Source of the DNA: Archilochus colubris
Lineage: Eukaryota; Chordata; Aves; Apodiformes; Trochilidae
Direction: 5' to 3'
Assembly (NCBI GenBank): GCA_023079485.1
Contig: CM041097.1
Span: 20,567,158-20,631,157, forward strand
Length of the DNA: 64,000 nt
The position numbers and the translations under genes were made by a program. Below the pieces are notes generated by a model. It made no database searches. It was not told the DNA's origin and saw only the letters and a list, made by a program, of their open reading frames with translations. The number at the start of each line of letters is the position of its first letter. Position 1 is the stretch's first letter. Of this stretch, positions 59,880-64,000 are shown piece after piece.

Positions 59880-60150
59880 CATGGCTTGACAGGAGTTATT
59901 ATGCATAACAGATTTGTTTATTTAGACATGCAAATCATACTCCTGTTTGTGTTGGCAGGAGAGCAGAATGACCTCTTTTATTTAAAGTACAGGCTTCAGA
60001 GATTATTCAGAGTGACTGTAAAAGAAAACCTTGCAGAGAGACAGGCAAAAATAGTCGTAATTCCCCAGTATGCAAAACTGCATCACGGTGACTATTGTGC
60101 AGCTGTCTGCTTGGAACATTCTGGAGGGGATTAAATGCAACATGTTTGCA
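59880..60150. promoter_or_regulatory. Candidate enhancer: POU/FOX/octamer site cluster
   Basis: Within 40 bases there are TTATGCATAA (59899-59908, a perfect palindrome of POU type), TGTTTATTTA-like FOX sequence (about 59914-59923) and a perfect octamer ATGCAAAT (59928-59935). The surrounding 250 bases are moderately AT-rich and free of repeats, unlike the neighbouring DNA. It could be a conserved non-coding enhancer; conservation cannot be judged from one sequence. Confidence 0.3.
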
Positions 60151-63045
60151 GCTACAAGGCTGGAAAATGATGCTTAGCAAAGAATCTTTGGGGTGGTTTT
60201 ACAAGGCAGATACATTTATAGCTGACGTGGGATTTCAGTCTGCACATAGAAATGTCACTGAGCAGGGATGCTTCAGGTTGTGAGGATCTGCTGATGGCTG
60301 TGCTTGGGTGATAAAAATATTACTGATTTAAGAGGAGAAACAACCAACTAGAAAACTCACCAGACACAAATACAATGTCTTGTTACGTGTAAGTAAATTT
60401 CTCAAAGGAAACAGATCAGTAAGGCAGGAAGGGAGAACTGACTCAAGTCTTCATCCCACCCAAACTCACTCAGACCTCAGACTGAAGGGTGGTGGCTGCC
60501 TGGGGGCTGTGCCCACCTCCCCATCCCAGCTCCAGTGCTGCTCCAAGGGCAAGCAGCTGGTGGAGGCATCTGTCTGCAAATTAGAGAGTGCCCAGACACC
60601 TATGGCAGAGTTTTGGCTGAATCACCAGGGCAGATAAAGTGCTGATGGCAACGGCTGCAGTCCCCGTGCCAAGGTGGGCACTCTTGGCCTGACTTCTGGG
60701 CACCTGGCAAAGCCTGGGAGCTGAGAAAGCCACTTGGCTGCCCAATGCTCCTTGTACCTCCTCTGGGACAAGATAATCCCAGATTATCAGCAGCAATCAC
60801 AGAGGGCTCTGCAAGATGGCTCAAAAAGTGACATTTGCCACCCCTGCCTGGCAGGAGGCTGGAGATGAGGCACCAGCTGGGAGTACCAAGAGCAGAAGTG
60901 CTGAGAACATATGGTTCTCAAAAACTGCTTGGAAAGAGCTCTGCCAAGACAAATGCCTGTAGATCATCCCAATGAAAAACATTATTTTACCCCTTCAAAA
61001 AAAAAGTAATTTTTACTTCTCAGCATCAGCTGACAGGAGGCAGGAAGGTGCATGGTGCTGAGCCTCTGGCATCTCCATTTCTGGCTGTCTGCAGGAGCTG
61101 CTGTGCCTCTGAACAGCAGAGGCAGAGAAAGAGGATGGATCATCTGTCAGGTCACCCTGCCATTCACCTGGCAGTCAGGGTCCCAGGTGCCCCATCATGG
61201 TCACCCTGCACCCTGGGGACACCCAGCACCCCTGAAATTCCCCCCTGCCAGCCCCTTCATCACCCCCTCCCAGGCTTCTGCCTCTCACATCAAACCTGCC
61301 CGAGACCAGAAACTGCAGAAACTCCTGGGAGCAGGGAAGCAGAACAGGAAAAGTCCAATATTCTGCAGCAGCAGCAACCCCAACCTTGTGTAACAACATC
61401 AGCATTTCATGTTTCATGTTTCATATCAAGGTGTGGGTGCCCCCATCCCTCTGCCACTGGGTGAGGAGCAGAGGTGAAGCTGGCAGGGAGGGACAACTGC
61501 AGATTTATTGCTTTCTTTTTTAGAAATCAACCTGTTGATTTTCTCCTCATCAGTGTCAATTTCCATAAAGCCTCAAGTGGTGCAAGATCACATTCACAAC
61601 TCCTGAGTTTTGAGACCAATTTTCAGATGAATTGTCACTTTCAATCAAAGACAAGGAAACATCTGTGCTAATCCTAAATTGGATTTTGAGAGTGAGTAAA
61701 CCGAGCTTTGACAGGAGCATTAGTGTCCCAATAACAGCAATCATCAGTCTGGGGGTTGGTGGGGACTCTGCAGAAGTAATGAAGGGAAATTGCAGAACCT
61801 GGATGAAAAATTAGCCCAGTTTTGGACCCTGCAACCTGTCTGTTGCTACAGAAGGTGAGTATTAGGGTGCCCCCTTTTCCCCTTTAGTTCTCACTGTACT
61901 TTCAGTAGCAGTGGAAAGGGAATGAAGAAAAACAAATGGCAATATCAGTCATTTTGATAATAAAATGTACTGCTTTAAAAGTTCTACTCAGGGCTTTTAC
62001 AGTGTTCATTATTCCCATAACATCAAAGTCTTTGGGTTGGGTTTTTTTTTCTTCAGTAAGCCATCAGGTTTTAAAGCATGGAAAATAGGAATAAAGAGAA
62101 TTCACAGGAAAAAAACCCATAAATTAAATGTAACACTTTCCAAGTGAGCCCATTTTAAAAGTCAAGTTCACAAAAATATATCTAAGCACTTAGCTTGACC
62201 TAAGATGGTTTAAAAGGCAGAAATGAGCAATGTTCTGCTGCCAGGTAGAGCTGGGGTCACACTGGCATCTGCCTTTCTCTCTTCCCCTTTTTCTGTATTT
62301 TACACATACACGATGCAGCTTAATTTTACTACAAAGTGTAAGTCTAAAGGTCTAGAACTGGGGAAATAAATGTAATGCCAAGGAAAGAGGTGAAAGAAAA
62401 GGTATAAAACTAATCTGCAAATGAATGTCCTCATTCCTGGTGAGAAGATCAGTCATTTTAAAGGCACAGGAGACTGGCTCCTGGTTCTGACTTTTCTCAG
62501 ATGCCCAAAGCACTGGAAATGGTGGAGCAGGAGTAGCTGAAACCCAGGGATGTGGGGGGATGTATTTTAACAGAGTTTCCCTGGGCTGTGAGCTCCCAGC
62601 AGCTGCCAGAACTGTGGCCAGAAAGGTTCCTGGTGGCTGCTGCCCCTCTGTGTGCTTGGCCCCCACCTTGCCCCCCAGCAGCATTTCCAATATTGACATC
62701 TCCAGCTCTCAGCTGTGCTCCTCTCCCCTGATTCCTGTGCAGCAGATGGTGCAAACAACACCCCTTTTATTTTCTGGATGGATTCACATCACCCTGCCAA
62801 GATGCTGATTTCTGTTGCTGGTGGTTGCACATCGTGTCCCCAGCAATGGAGGTGGCTCTGCTTTCAGCTGCAGCAAAGCTGCAGACACAGAGAGGTTCAA
62901 GTTGGAATGGATTGTTAGTTACAGCAGGTTAAAGTTAACCAGGACATTTTACTAGCTGGCTTTATACTAATCCTTTGTCTCTGCTTGTGGGTTTGTGGTT
63001 GTGGGTTTGGTTGTGGGCACTTCCCCTGTTTGGATGCTGCACATG

Positions 63046-63062
63046 ACACACACACACACACA
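63046..63062. repeat. (AC)n dinucleotide run
   Basis: About eight AC units, following a G/T-rich stretch (62985-63017). Confidence 0.9.
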
Positions 63063-64000
63063 GCACAGCTGCCTGCAGCTAACTGAGTTATCACTTTGTA
63101 AGATGAATTTTGTCATGACCTTTGCAAACACCTCTCCTGCTCAGGAGCTGTGCCCAGTTAAACCCCTTGGGCTGCCCAGGAGAAGCCATCTCCCTGCTGG
63201 GGGCACAGCCAGGCTGGGGGTGCCACAGGAGAGGCAGACAAGTGCCCAGCTCTGCTCTGCCCTGGCCCTTTTGGTACCACTCCCCACATGGACTTTCCCT
63301 CCTTGACAAGACCTTTGTACTTTCTTCTCTTGCTTAACGTGTCAGCCACCCCAAACCCCCCAGACCCTGCCAGTCCTGCCCCCTCAGCCCCTTCCTCCCA
63401 CTGCCTCACTGCATTAAACCCAGGAAAGAGCCCCTCAGATTTTCCAATCATTTTTATTTCAGTTCTGTCACACAGAGTCCCCATGAGCCTCCCCTGCCCC
63501 ATGCCAGGTTCTGCCCCATATCAATCCCTGACCAAGGCAGAGCACAAGGCAGGTCCTGGGGGGCTGAGAGCTCTGTGTGCCCCTACTCACACCTCCCATA
63601 CTCTGTGTGCCCCTACTCTCTGTGCCCCTACTCACACCTCCCTACCTCCTGCAAGGACACAACCCGTGGAGATCTCACCCACTTGTTCCCCCTCTCCCTG
63701 CCAGGTCAGCTCATCACCCACCTGACACAACTCTGACAGATCCATCACTGTTCCTTTGTTTCGATTCCAGTCACCTCTTCCAAGCATCATGGATTGATTT
63801 TTTTTCTTTAATTAATTTCAGAGCCTTTCCAAGAACTCGTTAGGCTTTCCAATCAATAATACACTGCATTCCTTCCTTTTGGATTTAGGATCTGTATTTG
63901 CATTTTGGTAGTTCTGTGACCTCCCCTAAGCTCCACAAGATGTTAAAAATTATTGCTCCTTGTTCAAAAACAGTTTTGATAAATTCTTTCTAAGATGAAT

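Larger units (their letters stand above)
50109..64000. other. Intergenic DNA (fourth part)
   Basis: I see no supported exon. It contains a CAG run (51051-51070), the hairpin at 52132-52205, a CAACC pentamer run (54461-54532), a G/T-rich tract (56818-56915), GA-rich repeats (57380-57690), an AC run (63046-63062) and a short duplicated CTCTGTGTGCCCCTACT motif near 63565-63650. AT-rich blocks at 53020-53290 and 59880-60150 are candidate conserved non-coding elements. Confidence 0.65.

Noticed and set aside
61840..61870. Possible exon end at CTACAGAAG|GTGAGTAT
   Set aside because: A strong donor-like site alone; no acceptor, reading frame or homology supports an exon.

Overview
The window is vertebrate genomic DNA, almost certainly from a bird. 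The evidence is a 5'-truncated CR1 LINE of avian type (about 17929-18036), clearly recognisable GRM7 exons in large introns, very low coding density, and many short-unit satellites. A songbird would fit, but the species cannot be fixed from the sequence. The left 19.6 kb is the 3' end of one gene on the + strand, GRM7 (metabotropic glutamate receptor 7). The other 44 kb shows no exon that I can defend and reads as intergenic DNA.

GRM7 part. Positions 1-410 are the end of an intron. Exon 411-508 is the alternative exon that makes the mGluR7b tail (CIPPVRKSV...TWYTLPPTV, stop at 479-481). It is followed by a 17.9 kb intron (509-18363). The last exon starts at 18364 and encodes the mGluR7a tail (SPAAKKKYVSYNNLVI, stop at 18411-18413). 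The 3' UTR runs to two polyadenylation signals at 19551 and 19588. The upstream exon supplies one A: joined to exon 18364 it gives the a tail ending LVI, and joined to exon 411 it gives the b tail ending PTV. One splicing choice therefore swaps the PDZ-binding end of the receptor. The large intron holds a 40-bp minisatellite, a long polypyrimidine tract, the CR1 fragment and some AT-rich blocks that could be conserved non-coding elements.

Downstream part (19.6-64 kb). Two CpG-dense islands stand out from CpG-poor surroundings. The one at about 35750-36310 contains a perfect palindromic RFX X-box. The one at about 48935-49190 contains an inverted CCAAT box and a YY1-type element, both oriented for a minus-strand start. 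Both look like promoters, but no gene body could be attached to either. The region is also rich in tandem repeats (units of 5, 6, 7, 15, 20, 22 and 34 bp), several of them pure purine/pyrimidine tracts. At 52132-52205 there is a 32-bp near-perfect hairpin with a 10-nt loop. It is the strongest unexplained structural signal in the window.

Most long open frames lie in GC-rich or stop-free repeat DNA and are not genes. No tRNA, rRNA, CRISPR array, insertion sequence or viral gene was seen.
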